54,318 bases of DNA from Lachnospiraceae bacterium (GCA_017455435.1 JAFTAU010000029.1:1-54318), one strand, 5' to 3'. Positions 40,803-52,200 are shown, numbered from the stretch's first letter. A program made the numbers and translations. The notes: a model not told the origin generated them from the sequence alone.

Positions 40803-43800
40803 ATGAAGGAATCAAAATTCAGACTTAAACCTCTTCTTATTATTGCAGGCAGCGTTTTCCTGACAGCCGCCGCGGCCTTTGGCGTGGTGAAACTGACGGG
40901 AATAGGCAGCGCCGGGTCAGGTAGTGACCAGACTACGGCCTTTTCTGACGATGAGAGTGAGCTTAGCGCCATAGAGCGCCTTCGCAGGCAACTTGAGGCT
41001 GAAGGAGAGATGGATATAGTGCTGGACGAGGATCTGGTGCTGGATTACAAGACCATTATTGTCCACGGCAAAAAGACCCTTCGCGGCAGCGGAAGCATCA
41101 CCGCCCCGTTGGATATGTACGATTATTGCAAGATTCTCGATATTTATCCGGATGCCAGCCTGACAATAGAGGATATCACTATAGATGCGAACGTCACATC
41201 CGACTGTATATGGGTTGAGCCGGGCGGACAGCTTACCGCACGGGGCATAAAGCTTCTTTATCCCTATCAATTCGGTATCTGCGTCGAAGGCAAGGCGGAG
41301 ATTACTGACATCACTGTAGATCACCCCATGTCTGCGGCCATCCAGATTGAAACCGGGGCGGAAGCTGCGGTGCACGGCGGCTACTATAATGATTCCGCAA
41401 GTTTGTTCATTTATATCAAAGCCGGCGGCTTTATGACCCTTGACGGGAATTATGAAATGACCGGGTCGGTAAAGCATGGCATTACCAACAGAGGCACCGC
41501 ATCAATCTCGGGCGGATTCATTCATGACTGCGCACAATACGCTATAGTTAACTACGGAAAACTTTCCGTTACCTGCGGCAAACCGGACGACGACGGATTT
41601 GTGGAGTTTTGTGACTGCACAAAAGGCGGCGTGTATAATCACCCCGAAGGCACTGCCGACCTGGAAAAAATCTACGTTCACGACGTGGGCAAGAACTTTT
41701 TTGTAAACCACGGTGTGATGGACATCAGAGACTGCCGCGGCGTGAATAGCGGCACCAATTCGATTTACAACGACAAGAAGCTTACGGTTACGAGGGTGAG
41801 CATAGACGGCGCGGGTAATTGCGGCATCTATAATGCATATCCCGCCGACACAAAAGTAACAGACTGTACAATAAAGAATATTACAAAGCGCGCCGTTCAT
41901 AACAAAGGCGGCGATATCGCCATTAGCGACAGTGAAATAGAAAAGTGCGGGACCTTTGGACTGGCTAACGCCCGCGACGAGTACAAGCATTACGGCACAC
42001 TGACAGCTGAAAATGTAAAAATATCCGAGGTCAGATGCGGTGTATACAACCAGGACGAGGATGTCAAAACGGTTCTGAAAAACTGCATCATAGACAGATC
42101 GGTTCGCACGAACGTCAATATATCCTTCGGATCGGCTGTCATCAGCGGCTGTACCATACTTGGTACAAAGGAAACGGGCACCTCGAGTCTGTATGTCGCC
42201 AAGGGCGCGTCCTGTGAAATATCCGATTCAAAGGTTTCCGGCGCCCAGAACACCAATATCAGCAACCACGGCACGTCGGTTATGAGAAATGTTACTGTAA
42301 TCGGCGGCGGCACGAACGGAGTGGTGAATGACGGTACGATGACTGGAATCAATTTTGACATAAGCGGCTCCGGAAACGTTGGATTCTATAACATCTATCC
42401 GGGCACAGCAAAGCTTTCCGGCGGACACATATATGAGACCAGAACACGCACGCTGCACAACAAGGGCGGAAATCTGACCGCAAAAGGAATGAAACTCACG
42501 GATCCCGGCACAATCGGAGCTGCCAATACGGTAGATGAGAAGGGTCACGCGGGAAGCTTGAATCTTGAAAAGGTGACAATCAGCGGCGCCGGACTTTGCG
42601 TTGCAAGCGAAGCCGAAGGAGTCAAAACGACGCTTAAAAACTGCACATTTAACAAATCCAGAAGCACGAACATCAGAGCGGCCTTCGGAAAGACTGTCAT
42701 AAACGGCTGCAGCATACTCGGCACGGAAGATGACGGTACGTCGAGCGTGACCATCGGCAAAGACGCGACGTGTGAGATTAAAGATACAAAGGTCACCGGC
42801 GCGCATAACACAAACATCAGCAACCACGGCACGGCCTTCCTGGATAATGTTACCGTGACCGGAGGCGGCACGAACGGAGTGGTAAACGACGGCACCCTGA
42901 CCGGAAACGAGCTCGATATCAGCGGCTCCGGAAACGTCGGCTTTTATAATGTATATCCCGGTACGGCGAATCTTTCGGGAGGACATATATACGAAGTCAG
43001 AACGCGTACACTGCACAACAAGGGCGGAGACCTGACCGTCAAAGACATGACAATAACCGACCCCGGCACAATAGGAGCCGCAAATACGGCGGATGAATCC
43101 GGTAATGCGGGAACTATGAACCTCAAAAAGGTAACAATCAGCGGAGCCGGAGTCTGCGTCGCGAACGAAGCCGAAGGAGTCAGGACAATAGTCAAAGACT
43201 GCACGCTGAACAAGAGCACGGGTAATAATGTGATGGTCTCGTTTGGCAGTATAACGATAACGGGAACCAGAATACTCGGCAGTGAAAAAGCCGGAACTAC
43301 AGCTCTGCTTGTGAACAAGGGTGCAAAAGCCACGCTTCTTTCCGGCAGCGACATCACCGGAGGAGCCACACGCGGAGCCATCATTCACGGCACATTTATT
43401 ATGGAAGGCGGAGAAATTCACGATACCACGTCATATGCCGGTGACGGTGTTTCACCTGCATCGGGCGGCGGAGTATATGTGGACGGAACCATGTACATGA
43501 AGGGAGGTTCCATTCACGGCTGCAGAGGGACCAGCTCAGGCGGCGCTATTTCGCTCGGATACAATTCATCCGATGCCGAACTCGTCGGCAGGCTCTATAT
43601 GACAGGAGGAGAAATCTACGGCAACAGAGCTGAGGTTAACGGCGGCGGAATCTATGTTTCTAAAGGCTTGAAAAAGGAAGATAATACATATATCTACTGC
43701 CACGCAGAGCTGACTGGTGGCAGGATTTACGGCAATACCGCATCCGCGGGCAAAGCCGTGTTCATTAACGCCGGTGATGCAAGCGACGTTTCCGGGCTCT

Positions 43801-46796
43801 GCGTAGTCGGACAGGACTTTTATATATCGGACAAGACCGATATCAATATTAACAGTGCATCTGCCATCAGGCTTCTCCCGCTTACGAACCACAGTCATGA
43901 ACATCCGCTTTATATCACATCCTCGACTGTCCCGGGAACCACGGTCTTTGTGACTGGAAGCGACAGCGAGGCCGAAGCGGCTGTGGCTGCCAGTGTTTCA
44001 TGCAGGAAAAACGCGGAGTTTGCAGCTTCCGGAAGCAACGTGATAGTAGCAAAACCCGAAAGACCCGAAAATCCGGAGGTTCCGGACATGGGCGATGCAG
44101 ATGCGATAACTGTAACCGATTTTGAACAGCTTAAAAATGCGGTTACTAACGCGAAAAACGATACAGTAATTACTCTCGGAGCAGATATCGTATGCACGGA
44201 AAGGCTGACTCTGCCGGCAGATCTGTACATTCAGATCAGTGATGACGGAACGACCAGAAGCCTGATAAGGGGCAGCTCATTCAACGATGAATGTCTCTTC
44301 GGAGTTCCAACTGGTGCGACGTTTATCCTTTCCGGTACAGAAAAAGGTTCGCTCATTCTTGACGGAGCGAATGTGACCGTGTCCGGAGAAAAGAACGCGC
44401 TCGTAAGAAGCAGCGGAGCCCTTTATTTCAAAAACATTGTTATGAAGGACGGCATTGCTCCGGATGGCAACGGCGCATTTGTCTACGTCACAGGCGAGAA
44501 TATGGTATATATGGAAGCCTCGACCTTTACCGGCGGAAGCGCTGTAAAGGGTGCGGTATATCTCACGTCAGCCAAAGACGTGGTCATGACGGGATGCACA
44601 TTTGAAGAAAACCACTCGCCCGAAAAAGCAGACGTAAAGGCCGGCGCCGTGTATTTGACAAACTCCATTCTTGATATGACGGACTGCGTCATCAAAGGCA
44701 ATTCATCAGAGCAGGGCGGCGCCATGTTCGTAACGACGGATTCCGTTTTCGCCGCGAAAAATACGGCATTCTCATGCAACAAGTCCTCTGACCTCGGCAG
44801 CGGCTCAAAGAACGGCAGCGCCATTTATCTGTACAACAATGCGGAAATGACAGGCGAGGGGCTCACTTTTGAAAGCAACGATGCCGGCGGAGCTTCGGCG
44901 GTTTATGTAAACAATGCCGTTCTTAATATAAAGAATTCCGTGTTTGACGGAAATAAAGCCGGCGCCAGCGGTGCAGGCATAGCCAGCAGCAAGGACACGG
45001 CAGTTGTGAATATAGAAGGGTGCACCTTCACAGACAATACCGCCGGCACTTACGGCGGCGCCATAAACAACGGCGGCGGCACCTTTACCGTAAAGGATTC
45101 AGTATTCAGCGGAAATACTGCCTCACCTGCAAACAAGGCGGATCATATTATGTGCTCCGGTTCGCAGGTCATTTCGCTTGAAAATGTTACGATAACGCCC
45201 GGAAGCGGAGATATCCGCGTAAATAACAACGGCGAGTTGGTTGTAAGCGGAAAAGCGGTTCTCGGCACAGTCACTTATGCCACAGACTCGTCAAAGCTTA
45301 CGGTGGGAGAGTACGGTCTGGCAGAAGGCTCTTCGATAACCGTAATTCCCGCGACCATAGCCGCCGGCACGCAGGTGCTTTACGGCAGCTTTGAAGGCAC
45401 TACGGGATATTTCGGAACCTATGACGACGGAGATGTGGTCTGGGGTATTGACACGGACGGAAAGCTCGCAGACATGACTCCGGTATTCCCCTTTGAAGCG
45501 GTCTATAACGAAACGAAGTTCAGCACCCTGGCTGATGCCATTGCGGCAGTACCGGCGGGTGCGGATGCTGTCATTACAGTAAGCGGCACGACGGAAATAA
45601 ACTCCGGCTTTACTGTCAGCGGCAGGAAAATAGAGCTCAAAAACATATCCGGGAATAAGACGGTCATTAAGAAAGCTTCAGGACTTAGCGGCGCTATGTT
45701 TACCGTCAGTACGGGTGCGAGCCTTATACTGACTGACGTTACTCTTGACGGAAACGGCGTGGAGGCCGGAAAAGCCATTGTGGAAAACAGCGGCACCTTT
45801 GTCCTCTCTGCAGCGTCAGTTATCAAAAACGGCAAAAACACCTCTCAGGCCGGCGGCCTTGACAACCTTTCAGGAGGAAACGCTCATATTTACGGAACCT
45901 TCTCCGGCAATAGGGGAGTCAACGGCGGAGCCATCCGTAATTACAACGGTGCGGAAATCACGCTTTACGATGGCGCTGTGATAAAGAACAACGTTTCATC
46001 GGCAAACGGCGGCGGATTGCACCAGAGCGGAAAACTTTCGGCCGGTGCGGCGCTCTTTAAGAATAATACGGCTGAGGGCAGCTACAGCGGAGCCATTCAT
46101 TACGGCGGCACCGCTACCGGCTCGCTTAACAAAACTGTATTCGAGGGTAATATGACCACGGGCAGCTCGTCAAAGGGCGGCGTGAGTTATCTCTCAAACG
46201 GCGTAAATCTTACCATGACTGATATCCACGTGGACGGCGGCGGCAGTACCGGAGCCGTAAACGGCGGAGCATTTGCAATTGGCAAGTCTCAGCTTACTGT
46301 CAAAGGCGAATCCACGGTTATTGAAAACGTGACCTCAGGAGGCGCCGGTGGAGTGTTCTATGTTGCCAGCGGCGGCACGCTCACCATAAAAGAAGGTCTG
46401 TTTACGAAAAACTCCTCAGGTGGCGCCAGCTCCGGAGTAATATACACAGAAGGCATCACTTATATCGATGGCGGCACCTTCAGTTCCAACGCGGGCAAAA
46501 CCGCCGCGGGCGCAATGAATGTCAATAACGGCGGAAAGCTCTATGTCAGAGGCGGCACGTTTAGCGCGAACAAAGCCCAGGGCGGCACCGGAGGCGCGAT
46601 AAATGTTTCTTCCTCGGGAAGTGCTGCGCTTTCCGGAGGCACATTCTCAGGAAACACCTCCTCAAAGAACGGGGACAACGACATTCATATCACCGGCACT
46701 CTCTATATTGCCGACAGCTATGACAAAACGTCGCTCCTGCTCTCAGGATCAGAGCCGATGACCTGGGACGATGGCTTGGTGAGCGATCCCCTGTAA
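40803..46796 (+). CDS. giant membrane-anchored beta-helix protein, 1997 residues
   Basis: Start at ATG 40803, after GAAAGGTGG; an ATG at 40794 overlaps that site. A signal anchor lies at about 8-31 (LLIIAGSVFLTAAAAFGVVKL). The rest is almost wholly parallel beta-helix (Pbh1/polymorphic-outer-membrane-protein-like): N-terminal NHGV/NKGG turns to about residue 850, then GGGIYV/GGAIS turns, then two more SLADAIAAVP-type openings (about 1110 and 1570) with N-x-GGA repeats. Residues about 297-854 are three tandem 186-residue modules. There is no catalytic motif and no wall-anchor motif at the C-terminus. The protein is probably a surface adhesin or fibre. At 6 kb it dominates the operon between transporter genes, and low base-level decay suggests selection. 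Confidence 0.86.
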   Translation: MKESKFRLKPLLIIAGSVFLTAAAAFGVVKLTGIGSAGSGSDQTTAFSDDESELSAIERLRRQLEAEGEMDIVLDEDLVLDYKTIIVHGKKTLRGSGSITAPLDMYDYCKILDIYPDASLTIEDITIDANVTSDCIWVEPGGQLTARGIKLLYPYQFGICVEGKAEITDITVDHPMSAAIQIETGAEAAVHGGYYNDSASLFIYIKAGGFMTLDGNYEMTGSVKHGITNRGTASISGGFIHDCAQYAIVNYGKLSVTCGKPDDDGFVEFCDCTKGGVYNHPEGTADLEKIYVHDVGKNFFVNHGVMDIRDCRGVNSGTNSIYNDKKLTVTRVSIDGAGNCGIYNAYPADTKVTDCTIKNITKRAVHNKGGDIAISDSEIEKCGTFGLANARDEYKHYGTLTAENVKISEVRCGVYNQDEDVKTVLKNCIIDRSVRTNVNISFGSAVISGCTILGTKETGTSSLYVAKGASCEISDSKVSGAQNTNISNHGTSVMRNVTVIGGGTNGVVNDGTMTGINFDISGSGNVGFYNIYPGTAKLSGGHIYETRTRTLHNKGGNLTAKGMKLTDPGTIGAANTVDEKGHAGSLNLEKVTISGAGLCVASEAEGVKTTLKNCTFNKSRSTNIRAAFGKTVINGCSILGTEDDGTSSVTIGKDATCEIKDTKVTGAHNTNISNHGTAFLDNVTVTGGGTNGVVNDGTLTGNELDISGSGNVGFYNVYPGTANLSGGHIYEVRTRTLHNKGGDLTVKDMTITDPGTIGAANTADESGNAGTMNLKKVTISGAGVCVANEAEGVRTIVKDCTLNKSTGNNVMVSFGSITITGTRILGSEKAGTTALLVNKGAKATLLSGSDITGGATRGAIIHGTFIMEGGEIHDTTSYAGDGVSPASGGGVYVDGTMYMKGGSIHGCRGTSSGGAISLGYNSSDAELVGRLYMTGGEIYGNRAEVNGGGIYVSKGLKKEDNTYIYCHAELTGGRIYGNTASAGKAVFINAGDASDVSGLCVVGQDFYISDKTDININSASAIRLLPLTNHSHEHPLYITSSTVPGTTVFVTGSDSEAEAAVAASVSCRKNAEFAASGSNVIVAKPERPENPEVPDMGDADAITVTDFEQLKNAVTNAKNDTVITLGADIVCTERLTLPADLYIQISDDGTTRSLIRGSSFNDECLFGVPTGATFILSGTEKGSLILDGANVTVSGEKNALVRSSGALYFKNIVMKDGIAPDGNGAFVYVTGENMVYMEASTFTGGSAVKGAVYLTSAKDVVMTGCTFEENHSPEKADVKAGAVYLTNSILDMTDCVIKGNSSEQGGAMFVTTDSVFAAKNTAFSCNKSSDLGSGSKNGSAIYLYNNAEMTGEGLTFESNDAGGASAVYVNNAVLNIKNSVFDGNKAGASGAGIASSKDTAVVNIEGCTFTDNTAGTYGGAINNGGGTFTVKDSVFSGNTASPANKADHIMCSGSQVISLENVTITPGSGDIRVNNNGELVVSGKAVLGTVTYATDSSKLTVGEYGLAEGSSITVIPATIAAGTQVLYGSFEGTTGYFGTYDDGDVVWGIDTDGKLADMTPVFPFEAVYNETKFSTLADAIAAVPAGADAVITVSGTTEINSGFTVSGRKIELKNISGNKTVIKKASGLSGAMFTVSTGASLILTDVTLDGNGVEAGKAIVENSGTFVLSAASVIKNGKNTSQAGGLDNLSGGNAHIYGTFSGNRGVNGGAIRNYNGAEITLYDGAVIKNNVSSANGGGLHQSGKLSAGAALFKNNTAEGSYSGAIHYGGTATGSLNKTVFEGNMTTGSSSKGGVSYLSNGVNLTMTDIHVDGGGSTGAVNGGAFAIGKSQLTVKGESTVIENVTSGGAGGVFYVASGGTLTIKEGLFTKNSSGGASSGVIYTEGITYIDGGTFSSNAGKTAAGAMNVNNGGKLYVRGGTFSANKAQGGTGGAINVSSSGSAALSGGTFSGNTSSKNGDNDIHITGTLYIADSYDKTSLLLSGSEPMTWDDGLVSDPL
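41691..43364 (+). repeat. three tandem 558-bp coding modules (186 residues each)
   Basis: Within the giant beta-helix gene, equivalent positions recur every 558 bp, for example the NTNISNHGT codons at 42249 and 42807. The stretches NKGG, DPGTIGAANT, SGSGNVGFYN and TRTLHNKGG recur at the same offset. The second and third modules are close copies at DNA level; the first (from about 41691) is more diverged. Expansion by recombination is likely. Confidence 0.75.
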
Positions 46797-46812
46797 AAAA
46801 CGGTAAAAGAAT

Positions 46813-47697
46813 ATGGTAATCAAAAACAAAAAAGCAAAAATGCTCAAAGCAAAGAGAAAGACACCGCTTCCGTATTTTCTCACGGTGCCGGCGATACTCC
46901 TCTTTGGAACGTTTACGTTTTTCCCGTTTGCAAAGACCATACTCTACTCATTTGCCAAAATTTCAAAATCCGGCCAGTTTGAAAAATGGGTAGGCACGGT
47001 TCTGTGGGAAAAAATACTGGGCAATTCCGAAACCTGGACCATAGTTGGGGCCACACTGAAATTCGCCGCTGTTAATATGGTGCTGACGTTTTTCGTGGCA
47101 CTGCTGTTTGCCCTCCTTTGCGTCAAGGTCTGCAAGGGAAACAAGCTGTATCAGACGCTCTTTGCGATTCCGATGGCTATAGCAAGTTCTCCGGCGGCAG
47201 CCATCTGGCTGTTTATCTACAGGCAGGATGCAGGTCTTCTAAACCAGATTCTTGGAACTAACATAGACTGGCTGCATTCGGAAAATACAGCTCTTTTGGC
47301 AATCAGCGTAGTTACGGCGTGGATGCACATCGGACACAGCTTCCTTTTCCTGATGGTGGGCTTTCGCAACGTTTCAGAAGATTTGATAGAGGCCGCCACG
47401 CTGGACGGAGCGGGAGCCTGGACCAGAACCGTAAAGGTGCTGATCCCGATGGCTTCTCCTCAGATCTTTTATGTGGTCTTTTTGAATATCACCAGCGCGT
47501 TCAAATCCTTTGCCCAGATCCGCCTGCTGACCGGAGGCAGTTTTGGCACAAAAACGCTGGTTATGGCCAGCTACACTGCGAGAAACAGCGGAAATTATAC
47601 CTATTCGTATATTTATTCAATAATGCTGTTTATTATCATTTTTGTGGTCACAAGGATACAGTTTATGTTTGAGAAAAGGCTGGTGCATTATCAATGA
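46813..47697 (+). CDS. sugar ABC transporter permease, UgpA/MalF-like
   Basis: 294 residues with six transmembrane segments and the binding-protein-dependent transport EAA loop (DLIEAATLDGAGAWTRTVKVLIPMASPQI) that docks the ATPase. The N-terminus is Lys/Arg-rich (KNKKAKMLKAKRKTPLPYF) before the first helix, as in many CUT1 permeases. It overlaps the second permease gene by ATGA. Together with the lipoprotein at 38216 it forms the membrane pore of a sugar importer. No good ribosome site precedes the ATG (only GGTAAAAG), so translation may depend on coupling to the beta-helix gene 16 nt upstream. Confidence 0.92.
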   Translation: MVIKNKKAKMLKAKRKTPLPYFLTVPAILLFGTFTFFPFAKTILYSFAKISKSGQFEKWVGTVLWEKILGNSETWTIVGATLKFAAVNMVLTFFVALLFALLCVKVCKGNKLYQTLFAIPMAIASSPAAAIWLFIYRQDAGLLNQILGTNIDWLHSENTALLAISVVTAWMHIGHSFLFLMVGFRNVSEDLIEAATLDGAGAWTRTVKVLIPMASPQIFYVVFLNITSAFKSFAQIRLLTGGSFGTKTLVMASYTARNSGNYTYSYIYSIMLFIIIFVVTRIQFMFEKRLVHYQ

Positions 47698-48548
47698 AGA
47701 CGACAGTTCGAAAAACAAAAGCGAGGACCCGCAGAATACTTCGCGAGAGGATTTCTTTTACCGGAAAACTCCTGCTGGGGCTGTTTTTCTGCTCGCCGTT
47801 AATCATCTGCCTGCTTTTCAGCTTCCAGCCTAACAGCGAGGTATCAACAGCTCCGCTCAAGCTTATTACCACTGACCCTACCATAGAAAACTACGCGGAG
47901 GTCTTTTTGCACACAGAGATGGGACACTATCTCCTGAACACGCTGTTTATGTGCGTGGTGTGCATCTTTTTCCATCTGCTCTTCGCGAGCTTTTGTGCCT
48001 ACGCCTTCGTTTTCTTTGATTTTAAACTCAAATCGTTTTTCTTTACCCTCATCCAGGTTCATATGATGATTCCCGGAGAGGTCGTTATTATCCAAAACTA
48101 CGTAACCATCCAAAACTGGAACCTGGTGGATACGTATCTTGCACTGGTCATTACGGGACTTGTTTCCGCCGGCTCAATATTTATGATGAGGCAGTATTAT
48201 CGCACGCTGCCGAGAGAGCTGAAGGAAGCGGCTACGCTGGATGGCTGCAGCGATGCTGGATTTTTGTTCAGGATTGCCATGCCGCTTTCCGTGCCTATCA
48301 TGTGTTCGCTTGCAATAGACGGATTTATTCATACGTATAACGCCTATTTCTGGCCTTTGCTGATAACTACTACGGACAAGATGCGCACGGTACAGATAGG
48401 TATGGCCTCGCTCATGGGAGGAGATTCCATGAATTATGGAGTGGTTCTGGCCGGAGCGGTGCTTTGCATGCTTCTTCCCGTTCTGGCGTTTGTTATAGGA
48501 CAGGATTATCTGATTAAGGGAATGACTGCGGGAGCTGTAAAGAGTTAA
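47694..48548 (+). CDS. sugar ABC transporter permease, UgpE/MalG-like
   Basis: 284 residues, six transmembrane helices, EAA motif ELKEAATLDGCSDAGFLFRIAMPLSVPIM, preceded by FMMRQYYRTLPREL. It pairs with the MalF-like permease upstream (4-nt overlap). The next gene starts on the base right after its stop. The pair defines a CUT1-type importer for di- or oligosaccharides or glycerol phosphates; the lack of an operon ATPase is common in Firmicutes that use one shared MsmK-like ATPase. Confidence 0.92.
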   Translation: MKTTVRKTKARTRRILRERISFTGKLLLGLFFCSPLIICLLFSFQPNSEVSTAPLKLITTDPTIENYAEVFLHTEMGHYLLNTLFMCVVCIFFHLLFASFCAYAFVFFDFKLKSFFFTLIQVHMMIPGEVVIIQNYVTIQNWNLVDTYLALVITGLVSAGSIFMMRQYYRTLPRELKEAATLDGCSDAGFLFRIAMPLSVPIMCSLAIDGFIHTYNAYFWPLLITTTDKMRTVQIGMASLMGGDSMNYGVVLAGAVLCMLLPVLAFVIGQDYLIKGMTAGAVKS

Positions 48549-49241
48549 ATGGCAGGAAAGCTTGACACACCGGTAAAGCATTGGAACAACCCTTTTGACA
48601 CGTCGGACCGCAAGGGGCTGATACTGTTCCTCTGGAATCTTTCGCATAACTTTTTAACGCTGGTAATCGCCAATCTGTTGTTTTTGCTGGGCAGTCTCGG
48701 AGTAGTTACCATAGGGCCGTCGCTGGCAGCGCTGCACTATATCTGCGGACAGTTGGCGGCGGGAAGGCCGCCTGTTTATCTCTGGCGGGAGTTCTGGCAG
48801 TCGTTTAAGGAAAATTTTGTCAAAGGGCTTTTGGCAGAACTGGTTTTTGCGGCGTATTCGTTTGTACTGTGGTGGGCTCTGCGCCTGCTTGAGGAGAATG
48901 GCTATGTCGGGTTTCCGCTTTATCTGCTGCTCATGATAGTGACGCTGTTTTTCCTGATGTGCTATTCATGGGTGTTTCCGCAGATAGCCATGCTGGATAT
49001 CCCGCTTGACGCATGCTTTTCAAACGCTGTGAGCCTGGCGCTGGTTCGTCCTCTGCACGCTCTCGGAGCCGCTTTGATTTCCGCGGGACTGGTCGTAGGT
49101 GCTTTTTTCCTGCTTCCGGCGACGCTCATGGTGTATATAGTATTGCTTTTTGCAGTAGCCGCTCTGGTGAAGGCATCCTTTGTCTGGCCTGTGCTGGAAC
49201 GTTTTCTGGTAAAAAACGATGAGGAGGATAGCAATGATTAA
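48549..49241 (+). CDS. DUF624 (YesL-like) membrane protein
   Basis: 230 residues with four to five hydrophobic helices, starting NPFDTSDRKGLILFLWNLSHNFLTLVIANLLFLLGSLGVVTIGPSLAALHY in outline. The pattern NLLFLLGSLGVVTIGPSLAALHY is the DUF624 hallmark. Such proteins are regularly encoded beside CUT1 sugar importers (B. subtilis YesL in the rhamnogalacturonan cluster) and are presumed accessory, but their role is unknown. The ATG begins directly after the permease stop, and the gene overlaps the following one by 8 nt, so this stretch is tightly coupled. Confidence 0.9.
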   Translation: MAGKLDTPVKHWNNPFDTSDRKGLILFLWNLSHNFLTLVIANLLFLLGSLGVVTIGPSLAALHYICGQLAAGRPPVYLWREFWQSFKENFVKGLLAELVFAAYSFVLWWALRLLEENGYVGFPLYLLLMIVTLFFLMCYSWVFPQIAMLDIPLDACFSNAVSLALVRPLHALGAALISAGLVVGAFFLLPATLMVYIVLLFAVAALVKASFVWPVLERFLVKNDEEDSND

Positions 49242-52200
49242 AAGAGCATTTGTATTATTGATATCAGCCGCACTGATTCTGACCTGCGCCAGATCATACG
49301 CGGCATCGGCATATGCGGCCAAAATAGGAGGGAGCCGGTTCGGCACTTTTGAGTCTGCGCTCAATGCTGCGTCTGACGGCGACACCATCATTCTGCTCAA
49401 AAATGTCGAGCTTTTCTCGCCGCTTACTATTGAAAAGGAAATTACCATTACTACCGAAGGCGGCGCGGAGAGTGGTGTGACCATATCCGCGGTCGGGAAC
49501 AGGCTGACCGGAAATCTGCTGGATTTATACGCCACTGTGAGCATAATCGGGACAGAGAGCAGTCCTATTACAATTACGGGAAAGGGCAGCGTTTCTGCCT
49601 CGTACAGTTTGCTTAACATAAGAAGTGATGGCACAGAATTATCCCACGTAATATTCCGTGACAACACGGTTACAGGCAGCAACGGCGCCGGTGTAAGATC
49701 GGTGGCACGAGCTTCTTTTGAACACTGCCGGTTTACCGGCCTTTCAAACCAGGATACCGGGCGGTCCGGCGCGGCGGTTTATACTAACAGCAACGCTGAT
49801 TTTTCCGACTGCGTCTTTACGGACTGTGAGGCGGCATATTTAGCCGGAGCTGTCTGTGTTAGCGGTGGAGCGACCGCGTCATTTTCGCGCTGCGGGTTTG
49901 ACGCATGCATAGCCGGGGTCAACGGCGGAGCAGTTTACTGCGCGACAGATACTAACGTAACGCTTACGGATTGCACAGCGGAAAACTGTTGCGCGGCCGA
50001 CAGCGGCGGAGTGGTATACAGCGGACAAAGCAGCATTACCGCAATCCGCTGCACTTTTACGAACAACACGGACGGAAGCGGTCTCGGCAGCTGTATCAGG
50101 GCTACAGGCGCGGTGTGCGTAACCGACTGCAGCTTTACCGGCAACACCGGGGTTGCTGTAGGCTTAAACAAGGGCGGCACCGGTCTGTTTGAAAGGTCGA
50201 TAACGGACTGTGCCTTTAAGTGTGCTCCCTCGCAGGCACATATTACTGCCTCGGCTAGCGGCGCGACTATCAGTGGATGCACATATGAGCTGGATTATCC
50301 TGTTGTCAGAGACGGATACAGCTCATATACATTTGACGGCGCGGTGCTTTCTCCGAACGAATATCTGGACGGTTACTTTAAAGAAGCAATGAAGCTTCAG
50401 ATTCTCAGGGATGGTGTCGCCACAGAGACCGTCCAGCTCTGCGGCAGTTATGACGTTCACATCACGCTGGGCAAAGACTGTTATTTCGACAAAGCGCATA
50501 CGCTTAATGAAACAGACGTCAGTTTTGAAATAACCGCCATAGAAGCTAAACCGGCGATCTATATGCAGGCCGAAGTTTCGGACACGGTAACGGTAGTGTT
50601 TTCCCTTGTGCCTCAGAACAATATACGTGCCGCGGAATATGACGCTTATGAGTCCATAGCTCTTCGGGTCAGTATTGGCGCAAATACGGACGTATATGAG
50701 ATAGCCGGCGTAAAATCAGAAGGCAGTGAAACATGGGTCTTCCGCATGGAAGGAATTCGTCCGCAATGCATGTCGGACACCATCAGGGGAAGATTCGTAG
50801 GTGTTTCCGCTTCAGGAATCGAAACCGGGCTCGAAACCACCGGTGATTCGGCAAGGCTTACAATATCGGAGTACTGCGCTCGTGTTGCCGAGCTTTATCC
50901 CGAAAACACAAAGCTTTTGGCTCTGATGGCAGATCTGCTCGTCTACGGGGCAGCAGCCCAGAGGTATTCTTCGCACAATACATCGGAACCTGCAGACAAT
51001 CAGACCTTCGTCGCGGACAGGAAGACTGATTACGATATGGAGGCGGCAGAAACCGAGGTGGCTTTGCCCCGCGTAACTACAGCGTGCTACATTCGCTCTG
51101 CCGGGCTTGTTCTGAATGGAAAAATCAGTCTGCAATTCGGCTTTTTAATCAAGGACACCACGGATGTCAGGGCGGAGATTTCGAGTTCCAACGGCAGTAT
51201 ACAGGTCTTTCTGCCCGGCTCCGATATGGAAAATACAGGAAGGAATATTTACTGTCTGACTCTTGACGGCATGCTCCCCCAGGATTACGGCGATATGTTT
51301 ACGGTCTCAATCTATCGGGGGGACTCGCCGCTGCACAGCGTGAAATACAGCGTAAACTGCTATCTTTACGGAGTGAGCGCCTCGGGCGGAACGCTCGGAG
51401 CTTTGGCGTCAGCCGCGTATAACTATGGCAAGGCGGCGGCTATATATACCGGAAAGAAAAACGTCAATGTCTATACTCATGAAAACGGAGAACTGAGTAT
51501 ATATTTTCTTAACGGCACTCAGAATAACGGCGATCCCGACAGTGATGATTATGTTCACAGCGGAGATTCCACGCTGCTTATTTCCCCGGACGGAAAGACC
51601 ATGCTTATAGATACGAACACCGGCGATCCCGAAAATAACGCCGTCATTCTGGACGCGCTTTCGGAGCTTGGAATCACGACACTTGACTATCTGGTTTTTT
51701 CACATCCGCACAGAGATCATATAGGCGGGTATAAGGCTCTGTTTAACGCCGGGATTGTGGTGCGGCAGGTTTATATCAATGACAATTTTGATTACAGCGC
51801 AGGTTCGTCAGGATTGGTCACATATATGGTGAATCATTCAATTCCATATGAGGTGCTTTTCGAAGGCGACAGTTTCCTGTTTGGCAACAGTATCAGCGTG
51901 GAGGTTTTCAATCCTCCTGCAGACTACGCTTATAACAACAATTACACGCAGGTTACGAACAGCGGCAGTTTGCTGATGAAGTTTGTATACGGCGATTCCA
52001 GCTTTCTTGCCGGCGGGGATCTTTATACCGCACAGGAAAACGTAATTGCCGCGAAATACGGCAGCGAGCTGGATGTTGATATAGTGAAGATGAATCATCA
52101 CGGCGCGTCAACGTCCAACGGCGCGGCATGGGTGACGGCAACGAGTCCGCTCGTGGCTGTTTCAGAGCTTGATACCGTAACTTCAGAAGACGTTTGGAAC

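Noticed and set aside
44483-46109. Minus-strand open frames opposite the beta-helix genes
   Set aside because: They arise from the repetitive GGN/GCN codons of the sense gene and show no protein family features.
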